NCBI GenBank assembly: GCA_032622095.1
Contig: CP136061.1
Coordinates: 16,676,440 to 16,740,439, forward strand
Direction: 5' to 3'
Source: Siphonodentalium dalli
Lineage: Eukaryota; Mollusca; Scaphopoda; Gadilida; Siphonodentaliidae
Length of the DNA stretch: 64,000 bases
This document shows, one piece after another, positions 24,336 to 33,775 of the stretch (within the stretch, counting starts at the first letter, position 1; the number at the start of each line of letters is the position of its first letter). The notes under the pieces were generated by a model. The model saw only the letters and a list, made by a program, of their open reading frames with translations, made no database searches and had not been told where the DNA came from. The position numbers were made by a program, and so were the translations under genes.

Positions 24336-24786
24336 GGTTACACTGGTGTAAATAAGGTTCCGAGTGACATCTGGCGGATGCGGGAGGAATATATAGGAGA
24401 GAATAAAATAGACACTGGGCCCTGATTGGTCAATAGCTTTGTGTGCTTTTCACATAAAAAAATCGTCACACCTCTTCCCTATGATTTCCCATAGGTAAAA
24501 TAACCATTGGCACAGGAATTAACCCTTTGTAGTGAAGTTTGAATTTTTTGGTGTGGTCTAAAATATGACTGTATTTTTTTATGCGGTTCTGACACTAGTT
24601 ACGAAAACATAAGATTTAAAGGCGAATTCCCTGCTAGACAGACATGATTTTTTTGTGTAAAAAGTTTCCCAAAATGTCAATTTTTCAGATTTAAAGAAAA
24701 TTTTGGACCCAACATTTATATTGCCAACACTATACGCTAAAACGTTAGCACTGAGGCCTATGGAAAACATTTACACCAGTGTAACC
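24336..24786. mobile_element. 451-bp MITE at head of tandem unit 1
   Basis: Terminal inverted repeats GGTTACACTGGTGTAAAT and complement, with TA on each side (target duplication TA). Copies almost identical in sequence head the next two tandem units (34181, 35534). No transposase; the 63-codon minus frame is carried by copies 1 and 2 only and is not a known protein. Confidence 0.85.
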
Positions 24787-25281
24787 TAAAGGGAAAAAAT
24801 AGCTTTTTATCATTTTTGATTCCTGGGAGTCACTTTAAAGCATTTTAATGCATTTTACAGAGCCTGGTCTTTCAGTCCAATGAATATCTCATGCTTGATG
24901 TGGCTATTCTTGCTGCTGATGCCTTCTTTCACTTACATCAGCCAAAAAAATAGTAAGATTTGTCATAAAAAATGCCAATTTTTCAAGGTATTTTCAAAAA
25001 AATTCAAGGTGGTAATAGTCGCATGATAATGCAAATGACCCATAACATGGGCATGTCAACGACACATATATCAATTGTTATAAGAACCTAACTTAACAAG
25101 TATTTTGGATTTTATAGCCAGTGATATACAGATATATATCATAAAAGTGTGTCATTTCCACTGGTGGGTATATACGGTCATTTGAAGGTTAATAGCACTA
25201 AAACTTGGACACATTTAAGAAAATGCTCCAGCAATTCAAAGAGAGCATATCTTTATTCAACTAATTCAATATACACCCACA

Positions 25282-25287
25282 TCCAGT
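25282..25287. repeat. Target-site duplication, left (TCCAGT)
   Basis: Identical to 33770-33775. The single unduplicated TCCAGT occurs at 35123-35128 in the empty tandem unit. Confidence 0.9.
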
Positions 25288-26499
25288 AGAAGAATAGGGG
25301 GCTCGTTAGAGTCACATCTAAAAATAGAATCTTTGGGGTCTAAAATTGTTTGTACTAAAATATTCCCAAAATATCAAAACCCAAAAAAAAAATTTCAAAA
25401 CTTCAAAAATTTATTTTTTCCAAAAAATTTAAAAACTTCCAAAAAAATTTCAAAACCCTAAAATTTCCAAACTTCCAAATTATCAAAACCCTCAAAATTA
25501 TTTCTCTAAAAAAAGTTTAAATAAAAAATTTATAACGAGTTTATCGGTTTCTGATAATCTCGATATTAAAAAATATCGAATGTTAAATTATTTGCGCGTA
25601 ATATCTTTCGTTATTTTTTTGTTCAAATATTTTTCATGAATTTATTAATCGATGTTTAGAAATAGCTTTATTGGACATTGTGACCAACGGTATGAATGCA
25701 TACATTCCAGTGTTTAACGGACGCAGTTCATATAATTGTCATACCTGAAAATAGACACCATTACTTTTTACATAAATAATAAAGAGCGTTTATTCTTTAC
25801 TTATCTCTATATGAAGTTATTGAGTATATGACAGGCGTGTATTTTCGTCAATTATTGGAAGTATTCAAATGTACTATGTTGAATCCCTAACGGTCGAAAA
25901 TTGTAATGTGAAATTAGAACCCTCCAGAATGAATTGTCATATTGAATGAATGATGATTTAATCTCAGCCATTTTTACATGGAACATGAGCGATGTACACT
26001 CAATCACACACGCCACATTGGTGTTAACAATGTGTCTTTCACACCTTTGCTTTACCAAATGAATTATATTATTTCCCCGGTCACAGCTATATGGTATTCA
26101 GAAAACAAATCGATTTAATGTCTGAACAAAACGAGTTAGTATCAATTAAGGTTGATAAACTGTGTCATTCACGCGATAATTAGTTATCCATAAAACATGC
26201 ATACATATTAAGTCAGGTCGTGAGACACTCAATTATACAAATTGCTTTGATCACATTGTTATAACAACATTACGTAATAACCCCTTATCACTCCAGTCAC
26301 ACTTACGACCATTTTGTATGCCGAAAACTCCAGGTAGCACCGATGATGTAACATTATATCACTGCTATTGTACCAATGATAAATTCAGACATGTTCCATG
26401 TTTAGAGAAATAGATAATCTGCAGGTGTTCACTTGACAAGAGATTTTGTACACTCAATCACAGACCAACGTGATAATACCAGCCCACACCCAACCCCCA

Positions 26500-26552
26500 A
26501 GTTACCTATAATTCTGCTGTGGTTAAGCCACAACAACAACAACAACAACACC

Positions 26553-26592
<40 letters not shown>

Positions 26593-26747
26593 GTCACCAA
26601 GCGACATAACATCCTGTTTTGATGATCCAATGGCCAATGTCCATGAAGATTTTATTTCCGATGCAAGTCATATTTCAGACTAACTCCTGAAAAGTTACCT
26701 ATAATTCTGCTGTGGTTAAGCAGTCCATTATTTAGGGCATACCTGTA
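26500..26747 (+). pseudogene. Duplicated ATPase-gene fragment between MITE half-ends (left arm)
   Basis: Two direct copies of a MITE half-end ('gttacctataattctgctgt', 26501 and about 26693) bracket a CAA run and a 5' piece of the ATPase gene (26530-26659). That piece encodes part of the polyQ tract and the following DITSCFDDPMANVHEDF stretch, then breaks off. It is on the strand opposite to the arm's full gene and has no start codon. Confidence 0.75.
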
Positions 26748-26910
26748 TGTAGGCCTACCAGTGGATGAATAGTCTGCCGGAGAAGTACTGTGTAGACAGG
26801 TCTTGTCGGTAAGAAAGTCAGACGAGTAGTGAAGGCTCGGCTATTAAAACATAGTAATGCGATAGCGAACATCAAACGAGTCTGCGCACGCATATCTGTC
26901 AAAGGATACA

Positions 26911-26999
26911 AGGGCAGTCATTGGTCAATTTATCCCCGGTGTCAGCTCAGTACAATGGCAGTCATTGGTCAATTTATCCCCGGTGTCAGCTCAGTACAC
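26911..26999. repeat. Direct duplication, ~40 bp x2
   Basis: 'cagtcattggtcaatttatc' plus 'cccggtgtcagctcagtac' occurs twice. A single copy is found in the decayed relative near 61921. Confidence 0.8.
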
Positions 27000-27336
27000 A
27001 ATCGGCACGAAGCCGGAGGTCATAATTACTCTTACGAATGAAGAGCGTTGAACATATACGAAATTATTACACGAATGAACTGAAATTTATATTTCACATC
27101 TTACCAACAACAGATACAGACATAGTCATAGTGTTATATTATCTTACATGTACCCATGCTATGACATACTTAAAGGGGGATAATGCACACACGGTGTGTG
27201 GAATGTTAAAGTGACACGAGGTAAGGGACGTTATGTAATATTGGTGTGTGAATATTAAAGGAGCATTCTCGCTATACAAACCCCCCCTCCCCACTTATAG
27301 ATATATAACGAAGACGAGAATAACATGTTGATGAAG

Positions 27337-27342
27337 TTTATT
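27337..27342 (-). terminator. Poly(A) signal AATAAA, left-arm gene
   Basis: AATAAA on the minus strand, a few bases after the stop codon at 27348. Mirrored at 31712-31717. Confidence 0.6.
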
Positions 27343-27347
27343 GAAAT

Positions 27348-28562
27348 TTAATCATTGTCTGAATCTTCGACCGTTAGATTTACTTCTAAGAGTTTCTTGA
27401 ATTTTCTCATCGCTTCATCTGCAGCCCATTCATTATTATATCCGCGTTTTGTCAGTTTGACCATTTTCTTCATGATCGTGTTATGTATGGGTGATGTTTT
27501 CAATCGATACTGGTATTCTATTAATCGTCTATAACTTTTGAGAAACAGAACAAACTCTGTGTCGATGGTATCCTCTTTTCCCGACATGCTCTCATCTCCC
27601 GAAATGCTCTCTTCTTCTTTCACATCAGTGGTGACGCGTTTCATCATACTTTTGAATGTGTCCATCTCGTTGACACATCGCGCAGCTTTCTTAAGACCGA
27701 ATACCGTTCTACTACCGACGACATTACCATCTTTTGAATCTGATAGCGTTCCTCGTTCATCTTCATCTGTATCTTCTCCGAAGAGAGTTGTTTTTGTCTC
27801 GGACATAGCTCCGTGTTCATCCGGGTCCTCAGTTAATTTTCGTTTTAACTTATTTTCTTGACACCAGTTTTTTACGTGTCTCTGAACATCATAATGATCT
27901 GCGAACAAAAGCCCGCATTCATTACAAGGGTACGACATGTCTTCTCGAATGTCTATACGTTTCTTCTTATTAATTTCATCGAGCTCACCAGGTGGCCGTA
28001 TGTCGTTAGTATAGTCATTATGTTGACCCTGGGGCACAATATAATTATATGTTATGCCCTTCTGTTGACCAGGGAGTTCTCTGTCATCGTATTTCATCGC
28101 ATTCTGTTGACCCAGGGTCTCAGTGTCTTTTGTATGTTTTTTCATCCCATTCTGTTCATCTGGGTGTTCTCTGTCTTTTTGGAGATTATATTTCATGCCA
28201 TTCCATTCACCCCTATGTTGGTTCGTGTCCTCTTTTAGTACATTCTGTCGCAGACGTAATGTGTCCGGTGTTGCGGCTTTTAAATCCACAAGTAGGTAAC
28301 CGTACGGTTCACTCGTCGCTTCCGAAAACTCTCGAACCATACGCTGAGGACATTCAGGATACATCTGTCTTGATAATGTTGAAATTAATCCCTTGTCGAT
28401 TGGGTTATTGAACAATACCAAATATTGACAATTTCGTCGTTGCGTTGGATCTTTGTTGTAGTAGAAATTCTGGTTCAAACTTATCAAAGATAAGTTCAAA
28501 TGGTGACTTCCTTCGGAATGCAAATCATTAACTCTCTGGTATTTTGATGAAGTTTGCATCAA
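27348..28562 (-). CDS. Polinton-type packaging ATPase, C-terminal part, with C2HC finger (left arm)
   Basis: This 404-codon frame is the continuation of 28585-29112 in another frame. Its apparent first codon is TTG and the frame runs open upstream, where it reads the hydrophobic strand plus acidic pair VILDDL, a Walker B motif. Residues ~5-45 hold the polar NLSLISLNQNFY stretch and QYLVLFNNP typical of FtsK/HerA-like viral ATPases, and ~90 holds YGYLLVDL. Residues ~115-190 are imperfect ~19-residue repeats with QNGMK/QQ(N/K)(A/G)(M/I). Then comes a zinc finger (C-x2-C-x12-H-x4-C), an acidic region, and a basic helical C-terminus. It differs from the right-arm copy at one residue (Y8 here, D8 there). 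Confidence 0.75.
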   Translation of the reverse strand: MMQTSSKYQRVNDLHSEGSHHLNLSLISLNQNFYYNKDPTQRRNCQYLVLFNNPIDKGLISTLSRQMYPECPQRMVREFSEATSEPYGYLLVDLKAATPDTLRLRQNVLKEDTNQHRGEWNGMKYNLQKDREHPDEQNGMKKHTKDTETLGQQNAMKYDDRELPGQQKGITYNYIVPQGQHNDYTNDIRPPGELDEINKKKRIDIREDMSYPCNECGLLFADHYDVQRHVKNWCQENKLKRKLTEDPDEHGAMSETKTTLFGEDTDEDERGTLSDSKDGNVVGSRTVFGLKKAARCVNEMDTFKSMMKRVTTDVKEEESISGDESMSGKEDTIDTEFVLFLKSYRRLIEYQYRLKTSPIHNTIMKKMVKLTKRGYNNEWAADEAMRKFKKLLEVNLTVEDSDND

Positions 28563-28584
28563 GTCATCGAGTATAACTAGATTT

Positions 28585-28888
28585 TTATACCGGGGGGTTG
28601 ATAAGCGAATCCAAGTTTGCTGGTATTCCTCGTATAAAGTTGACCTGAGGGGTGACGGTATACTTTAATTCGTCATATAGGGGCTGCCAATATTTATAAA
28701 ACCATATTATTCTGTCAGGTGCGGGTGATATTTTTGAGGCAGACTTTTGTAGTAAGGTTTTCACGAAGTATGTCTTACCACAAGATGTCGGTCCACTTAC
28801 ACATGCCGTGAATGGATGCTTGAAAATAAAATCTTCATGGACATTGGCCATTGGATCATCAAAGCAGGATGTTATGTCGCTTGGTGGC

Positions 28889-28943
<55 letters not shown>

Positions 28944-29112
28944 GGGGGTGATGATACTGTTGTTGTTGTTGTTGTTGTTGTTGTGGCTGATGATACTGTT
29001 GTTGTTGCTGTTGTTGTTGTTGTTCTGAAGGCGTGTGTTTAACTTTGATATGACGCTTCAAACTATCTTGCCAAGCATAGACACTTAAGCACTCTTCACA
29101 TTGATACTTCAT
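28585..29112 (-). CDS. Zinc finger-polyQ-packaging ATPase, N-terminal part (left arm)
   Basis: 175 codons. Residues 1-26 form a C2H2 finger (C5, C8, H21, H26). About 45 residues of polyglutamine interrupted by YHQP and YHHP follow. The ATPase core then begins with HPFTACVSGPTSCGKT, containing a Walker A motif (G-x4-GKT) at about 106-113, then APDRIIWFY and WQPLYDEL, as in Polinton/adintovirus-type FtsK/HerA packaging ATPases that would pump DNA into capsids. The frame stops after INPPV at a G6/C6 run (28592-28597); the rest of the domain is in the +1 frame. The same break occurs in the other arm. Either the gene is broken or it uses frameshifting. Confidence 0.8.
28890..29024. repeat. CAA/TTG microsatellite coding polyQ (left arm)
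   Basis: Three interrupted (TTG)n runs. Length differs by two codons from the mirror copy at 30036-30164. Confidence 0.9.
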
Positions 29113-29287
29113 TTAACTAGTTCAGGCTGTCGTTCACAACGTCTCTTAGTGTTGTTTGTACTGGATACAAATTTATCACATTAGCTACAATACAACCTAC
29201 CTATCCAAATGTCAATGCAATTATGAGTGATTTCAATATGAACACTCTATTATATAGATATGTGTAACCTGGTGACTGACATGATGA

Positions 29288-29594
29288 TACAGTTATGCAC
29301 TAAATAAAGGACTGCTTAACCACAGCAGAATTATAGGTAACTTTTCAGGAGTTAGTCGGAAATATGGCTTGTTGCCATTCATCGGAAAGCTCTCGCCGCC
29401 GGCGGATGTTGTTGGCGGCGGCATTGCGGTGGTGTTGTTGTTGTTGTTGTTGTTGTGACGCCGGCGGCGGCGGCGGCGGCGGCATTGCAGTATTTTACTG
29501 CGGGGGTCCGCCGGCGGCGGACCCCGGCGGCGGCGGCGGCACCGCCGCCGCAGTAAAATACCGCAATGCCGCCGCCGCCGCCGCCGCCGGCGTC

Positions 29595-29627
<33 letters not shown>

Positions 29628-29772
29628 CCACCGCAATGCCGCCGCCAACAACATCCGCCGGCGGCGAGAGCTTTCCGATGAATGGCAACAAGCCATATTT
29701 CCGACTAACTCCTGAAAAGTTACCTATAATTCTGCTGTGGTTAAGCAGTCCTTTATTTAGTGCATAACTGTA
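29288..29772. mobile_element. Hairpin MITE at the palindrome axis
   Basis: TA-CAGTTATGCAC begins at 29288 and its complement ends at 29772. The ~75-bp arms (…'accacagcagaattataggt'…'tttcaggagttagtc') match the free MITE at 50596-50732. Its centre is expanded by GCC/GGC and TTG/CAA triplet runs arranged as a further palindrome around GTCCGCCGGCGGCGGAC (about 29506-29522). The two overlapping 105-codon frames on opposite strands are triplet-repeat artefacts. Confidence 0.75.
29395..29670. repeat. GC-rich triplet palindrome (GCC/GGC, CAA/TTG)
   Basis: Nested inverted runs of GGC and GCC flanked by (GTT)n on the left and (CAA)n on the right. It can fold into a long GC-rich hairpin. This is the only strongly GC-rich sequence in the window. 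Confidence 0.9.
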
Positions 29773-29947
29773 TCATCATGTCAGTCACCAGGTTACACAT
29801 ATCTATATAATAGAGTGTTCATATTGAAATCACTCATAATTGCATTGACATTTGGATAGGTAGGTTGTATTGTAGCTAATGTGATAAATTTGTATCCAGT
29901 ACAAACAACACTAAGAGACGTTGTGAACGACAGCCTGAACTAGTTAA

Positions 29948-30119
29948 ATGAAGTATCAATGTGAAGAGTGCTTAAGTGTCTATGCTTGGCAAGATAGTTT
30001 GAAGCGTCATATCAAAGTTAAACACACGCCTTCAGAACAACAACAACAACAGCAACAACAACAGTATCATCAGCCACAACAACAACAACAACAACAACAA
30101 CAACAGTATCATCACCCCC

Positions 30120-30165
<46 letters not shown>

Positions 30166-30469
30166 GCCACCAAGCGACATAACATCCTGCTTTGATGATC
30201 CAATGGCCAATGTCCATGAAGATTTTATTTTCAAGCATCCATTCACGGCATGTGTAAGTGGACCGACATCTTGTGGTAAGACATACTTCGTGAAAACCTT
30301 ACTACAAAAGTCTGCCTCAAAAATATCACCCGCACCTGACAGAATAATATGGTTTTATAAATATTGGCAGCCCCTATATGACGAATTAAAGTATACCGTC
30401 ACCCCTCAGGTCAACTTTATACGAGGAATACCAGCAAACTTGGATTCGCTTATCAACCCCCCGGTATAA
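29948..30469 (+). CDS. Zinc finger-polyQ-packaging ATPase, N-terminal part (right arm)
   Basis: Mirror copy of 28585-29112, 173 codons, two glutamines shorter. The order is the same: C2H2 finger (C5, C8, H21, H26), interrupted polyQ, Walker A GPTSCGKT, IIWFYKYWQPLYDEL, then a stop just after a C6 run (30457-30462). The downstream frame resumes in +1. The start ATG at 29948 is the first in the frame and lies about 175 bp from the axis MITE, so transcription would run outward from the palindrome centre. The protein is related to DNA-packaging ATPases. Whether it is expressed is unknown. Confidence 0.8.
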
Positions 30470-30491
30470 AAATCTAGTTATACTCGATGAC

Positions 30492-31706
30492 TTGATGCAA
30501 ACTTCATCAAAAGACCAGAGAGTTAATGATTTGCATTCCGAAGGAAGTCACCATTTGAACTTATCTTTGATAAGTTTGAACCAGAATTTCTACTACAACA
30601 AAGATCCAACGCAACGACGAAATTGTCAATATTTGGTATTGTTCAATAACCCAATCGACAAGGGATTAATTTCAACATTATCAAGACAGATGTATCCTGA
30701 ATGTCCTCAGCGTATGGTTCGAGAGTTTTCGGAAGCGACGAGTGAACCGTACGGTTACCTACTTGTGGATTTAAAAGCCGCAACACCGGACACATTACGT
30801 CTGCGACAGAATGTACTAAAAGAGGACACGAACCAACATAGGGGTGAATGGAATGGCATGAAATATAATCTCCAAAAAGACAGAGAACACCCAGATGAAC
30901 AGAATGGGATGAAAAAACATACAAAAGACACTGAGACCCTGGGTCAACAGAATGCGATGAAATACGATGACAGAGAACTCCCTGGTCAACAGAAGGGCAT
31001 AACATATAATTATATTGTGCCCCAGGGTCAACATAATGACTATACTAACGACATACGGCCACCTGGTGAGCTCGATGAAATTAATAAGAAGAAACGTATA
31101 GACATTCGAGAAGACATGTCGTACCCTTGTAATGAATGCGGGCTTTTGTTCGCAGATCATTATGATGTTCAGAGACACGTAAAAAACTGGTGTCAAGAAA
31201 ATAAGTTAAAACGAAAATTAACTGAGGACCCGGATGAACACGGAGCTATGTCCGAGACAAAAACAACTCTCTTCGGAGAAGATACAGATGAAGATGAACG
31301 AGGAACGCTATCAGATTCAAAAGATGGTAATGTCGTCGGTAGTAGAACGGTATTCGGTCTTAAGAAAGCTGCGCGATGTGTCAACGAGATGGACACATTC
31401 AAAAGTATGATGAAACGCGTCACCACTGATGTGAAAGAAGAAGAGAGCATTTCGGGAGATGAGAGCATGTCGGGAAAAGAGGATACCATCGACACAGAGT
31501 TTGTTCTGTTTCTCAAAAGTTATAGACGATTAATAGAATACCAGTATCGATTGAAAACATCACCCATACATAACACGATCATGAAGAAAATGGTCAAACT
31601 GACCAAACGCGGATATAATAATGAATGGGCTGCAGATGAAGCGATGAGAAAATTCAAGAAACTCTTAGAAGTAAATCTAACGGTCGAAGATTCAGACAAT
31701 GATTAA
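30492..31706 (+). CDS. Packaging ATPase, C-terminal part, with C2HC finger (right arm)
   Basis: Mirror copy of 27348-28562. Read in this frame, Walker B (VILDDL) lies just upstream of the first ATG, which confirms that this is the second half of the ATPase and not a separate gene. Domains: ATPase C-terminal half (~1-110), imperfect repeats (~115-190), C-x2-C-x12-H-x4-C finger (~212-232), acidic linker, and a basic helical tail rich in K/R (~340-395). D8 here is replaced by Y in the left arm; D fits the charged surroundings better, so Y is probably the newer state (inference). Poly(A) signal follows at 31712. Confidence 0.75.
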   Translation: MMQTSSKDQRVNDLHSEGSHHLNLSLISLNQNFYYNKDPTQRRNCQYLVLFNNPIDKGLISTLSRQMYPECPQRMVREFSEATSEPYGYLLVDLKAATPDTLRLRQNVLKEDTNQHRGEWNGMKYNLQKDREHPDEQNGMKKHTKDTETLGQQNAMKYDDRELPGQQKGITYNYIVPQGQHNDYTNDIRPPGELDEINKKKRIDIREDMSYPCNECGLLFADHYDVQRHVKNWCQENKLKRKLTEDPDEHGAMSETKTTLFGEDTDEDERGTLSDSKDGNVVGSRTVFGLKKAARCVNEMDTFKSMMKRVTTDVKEEESISGDESMSGKEDTIDTEFVLFLKSYRRLIEYQYRLKTSPIHNTIMKKMVKLTKRGYNNEWAADEAMRKFKKLLEVNLTVEDSDND

Positions 31707-31711
31707 ATTTC

Positions 31712-31717
31712 AATAAA
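31712..31717 (+). terminator. Poly(A) signal AATAAA, right-arm gene
   Basis: AATAAA six bases after the stop codon of the right-arm ATPase frame. Confidence 0.6.
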
Positions 31718-32306
31718 CTTCATCAACATGTTATTCTCGTCTTCGTTATATATCTATAAGTGGGGAGGGGGGGTTTGTATAGCGAGAATGCTCCTTTAAT
31801 ATTCACACACCAATATTACATAACGTCCCTTACCTCGTGTCACTTTAACATTCCACACACCGTGTGTGCATTATCCCCCTTTAAGTATGTCATAGCATGG
31901 GTACATGTAAGATAATATAACACTATGACTATGTCTGTATCTGTTGTTGGTAAGATGTGAAATATAAATTTCAGTTCATTCGTGTAATAATTTCGTATAT
32001 GTTCAACGCTCTTCATTCGTAAGAGTAATTATGACCTCCGGCTTCGTGCCGATTGTGTACTGAGCTGACACCGGGGATAAATTGACCAATGACTGCCATT
32101 GTACTGAGCTGACACCGGGGATAAATTGACCAATGACTGCCCTTGTATCCTTTGACAGATATGCGTGCGCAGACTCGTTTGATGTTCGCTATCGCATTAC
32201 TATGTTTTAATAGCCGAGCCTTCACTACTCGTCTGACTTTCTTACCGACAAGACCTGTCTACACAGTACTTCTCCGGCAGACTATTCATCCACTGGTAGG
32301 CCTACA

Positions 32307-32461
32307 TACAGGTATGCCCTAAATAATGGACTGCTTAACCACAGCAGAATTATAGGTAACTTTTCAGGAGTTAGTCTGAAATATGACTTGCATCGGAAAT
32401 AAAATCTTCATGGACATTGGCCATTGGATCATCAAAACAGGATGTTATGTCGCTTGGTGAC

Positions 32462-32501
<40 letters not shown>

Positions 32502-32554
32502 GGTGTTGTTGTTGTTGTTGTTGTGGCTTAACCACAGCAGAATTATAGGTAACT
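32307..32554 (-). pseudogene. Duplicated ATPase-gene fragment (right arm)
   Basis: Mirror of 26500-26747: a polyQ tract plus DITSCFDDP...-like piece between two direct MITE half-ends, opposite in orientation to the full right-arm gene. Confidence 0.75.
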
Positions 32555-33769
32555 TGGGGGTTGGGTGTGGGCTGGTATTATCACGTTGGTCTGTGATTGA
32601 GTGTACAAAATCTCTTGTCAAGTGAACACCTGCAGATTATCTATTTCTCTAAACATGGAACATGTCTGAATTTATCATTGGTACAATAGCAGTGATATAA
32701 TGTTACATCATCGGTGCTACCTGGAGTTTTCGGCATACAAAATGGTCGTAAGTGTGACTGGAGTGATAAGGGGTTATTACGTAATGTTGTTATAACAATG
32801 TGATCAAAGCAATTTGTATAATTGAGTGTCTCACGACCTGACTTAATATGTATGCATGTTTTATGGATAACTAATTATCGCGTGAATGACACAGTTTATC
32901 AACCTTAATTGATACTAACTCGTTTTGTTCAGACATTAAATCGATTTGTTTTCTGAATACCATATAGCTGTGACCGGGGAAATAATATAATTCATTTGGT
33001 AAAGCAAAGGTGTGAAAGACACATTGTTAACACCAATGTGGCGTGTGTGATTGAGTGTACATCGCTCATGTTCCATGTAAAAATGGCTGAGATTAAATCA
33101 TCATTCATTCAATATGACAATTCATTCTGGAGGGTTCTAATTTCACATTACAATTTTCGACCGTTAGGGATTCAACATAGTACATTTGAATACTTCCAAT
33201 AATTGACGAAAATACACGCCTGTCATATACTCAATAACTTCATATAGAGATAAGTAAAGAATAAACGCTCTTTATTATTTATGTAAAAAGTAATGGTGTC
33301 TATTTTCAGGTATGACAATTATATGAACTGCGTCCGTTAAACACTGGAATGTATGCATTCATACCGTTGGTCACAATGTCCAATAAAGCTATTTCTAAAC
33401 ATCGATTAATAAATTCATGAAAAATATTTTAACAAAAAAATAACGAAAGATATTACGCGCAAATAATTTAACATTCGATATTTTTTAATATCGAGATTAT
33501 CAGAAACCGATAAACTCGTTATAAATTTTTTATTTAAACTTTTTTTAGAGAAATAATTTTGAGGGTTTTGATAATTTGGAAGTTTGGAAATTTTAGGGTT
33601 TTGAAATTTTTTTGGAAGTTTTTAAATTTTTTGGAAAAAATAAATTTTTGAAGTTTTGAAATTTTTTTTTTGGGTTTTGATATTTTGGGAATATTTTAGT
33701 ACAAACAATTTTAGACCCCAAAGATTCTATTTTTAGATGTGACTCTAACGAGCCCCCTATTCTTCTTCT

Positions 33770-33775
33770 TCCAGT
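33770..33775. repeat. Target-site duplication, right (TCCAGT)
   Basis: Copy of 25282-25287. The tandem unit continues immediately after it. Confidence 0.9.

Larger units (their letters stand above)
24336..25287. repeat. Tandem 1.35-kb unit 1, left part (split by Polinton)
   Basis: Matches 34181-35128. It is cut at the 6-bp target TCCAGT and resumes at 33770. It contains a splice-acceptor-like 'ttttacag' followed by a short open stretch (24861-24953) also present in unit 2. Confidence 0.85.
25288..33769. mobile_element. Palindromic Polinton/Maverick-like element (8482 bp)
   Basis: The left end starts AGAAGAATAGGGGG. The right end is its inverted complement with three extra bases (AGAAGAAGAATAGG). 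Six-base target duplications and AG ends agree with what is known of Polintons. The whole element is an inverted duplication about an axis near 29529: arms 25288-29528 and 29530-33769 mirror each other with mainly microsatellite-length differences. The only credible genes are the outward-facing packaging-ATPase pair. No protein-primed polymerase, retroviral-type integrase, cysteine protease or capsid frame is visible, so it is a gene-poor, presumably non-autonomous derivative. Confidence 0.85.

Noticed and set aside
27858-28411. Plus-strand frames of 120-126 codons opposite the left-arm ATPase gene (and mirrors at 30643-31196)
   Set aside because: Antisense shadows of the coding frame and its internal repeats.
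29364-29696. Overlapping 105-codon frames on both strands
   Set aside because: They read GGC/GCC and CAA/TTG triplet runs of a palindrome; same peptide on both strands.
25288-33769. Palindrome as a pure assembly or library artefact (missed hairpin adaptor)
   Set aside because: Each edge has the TCCAGT duplication, the flanks are the two halves of one tandem unit, and the arms differ (polyQ length, Y/D). A fold-back read artefact would not create these. Read-level confirmation is still desirable.
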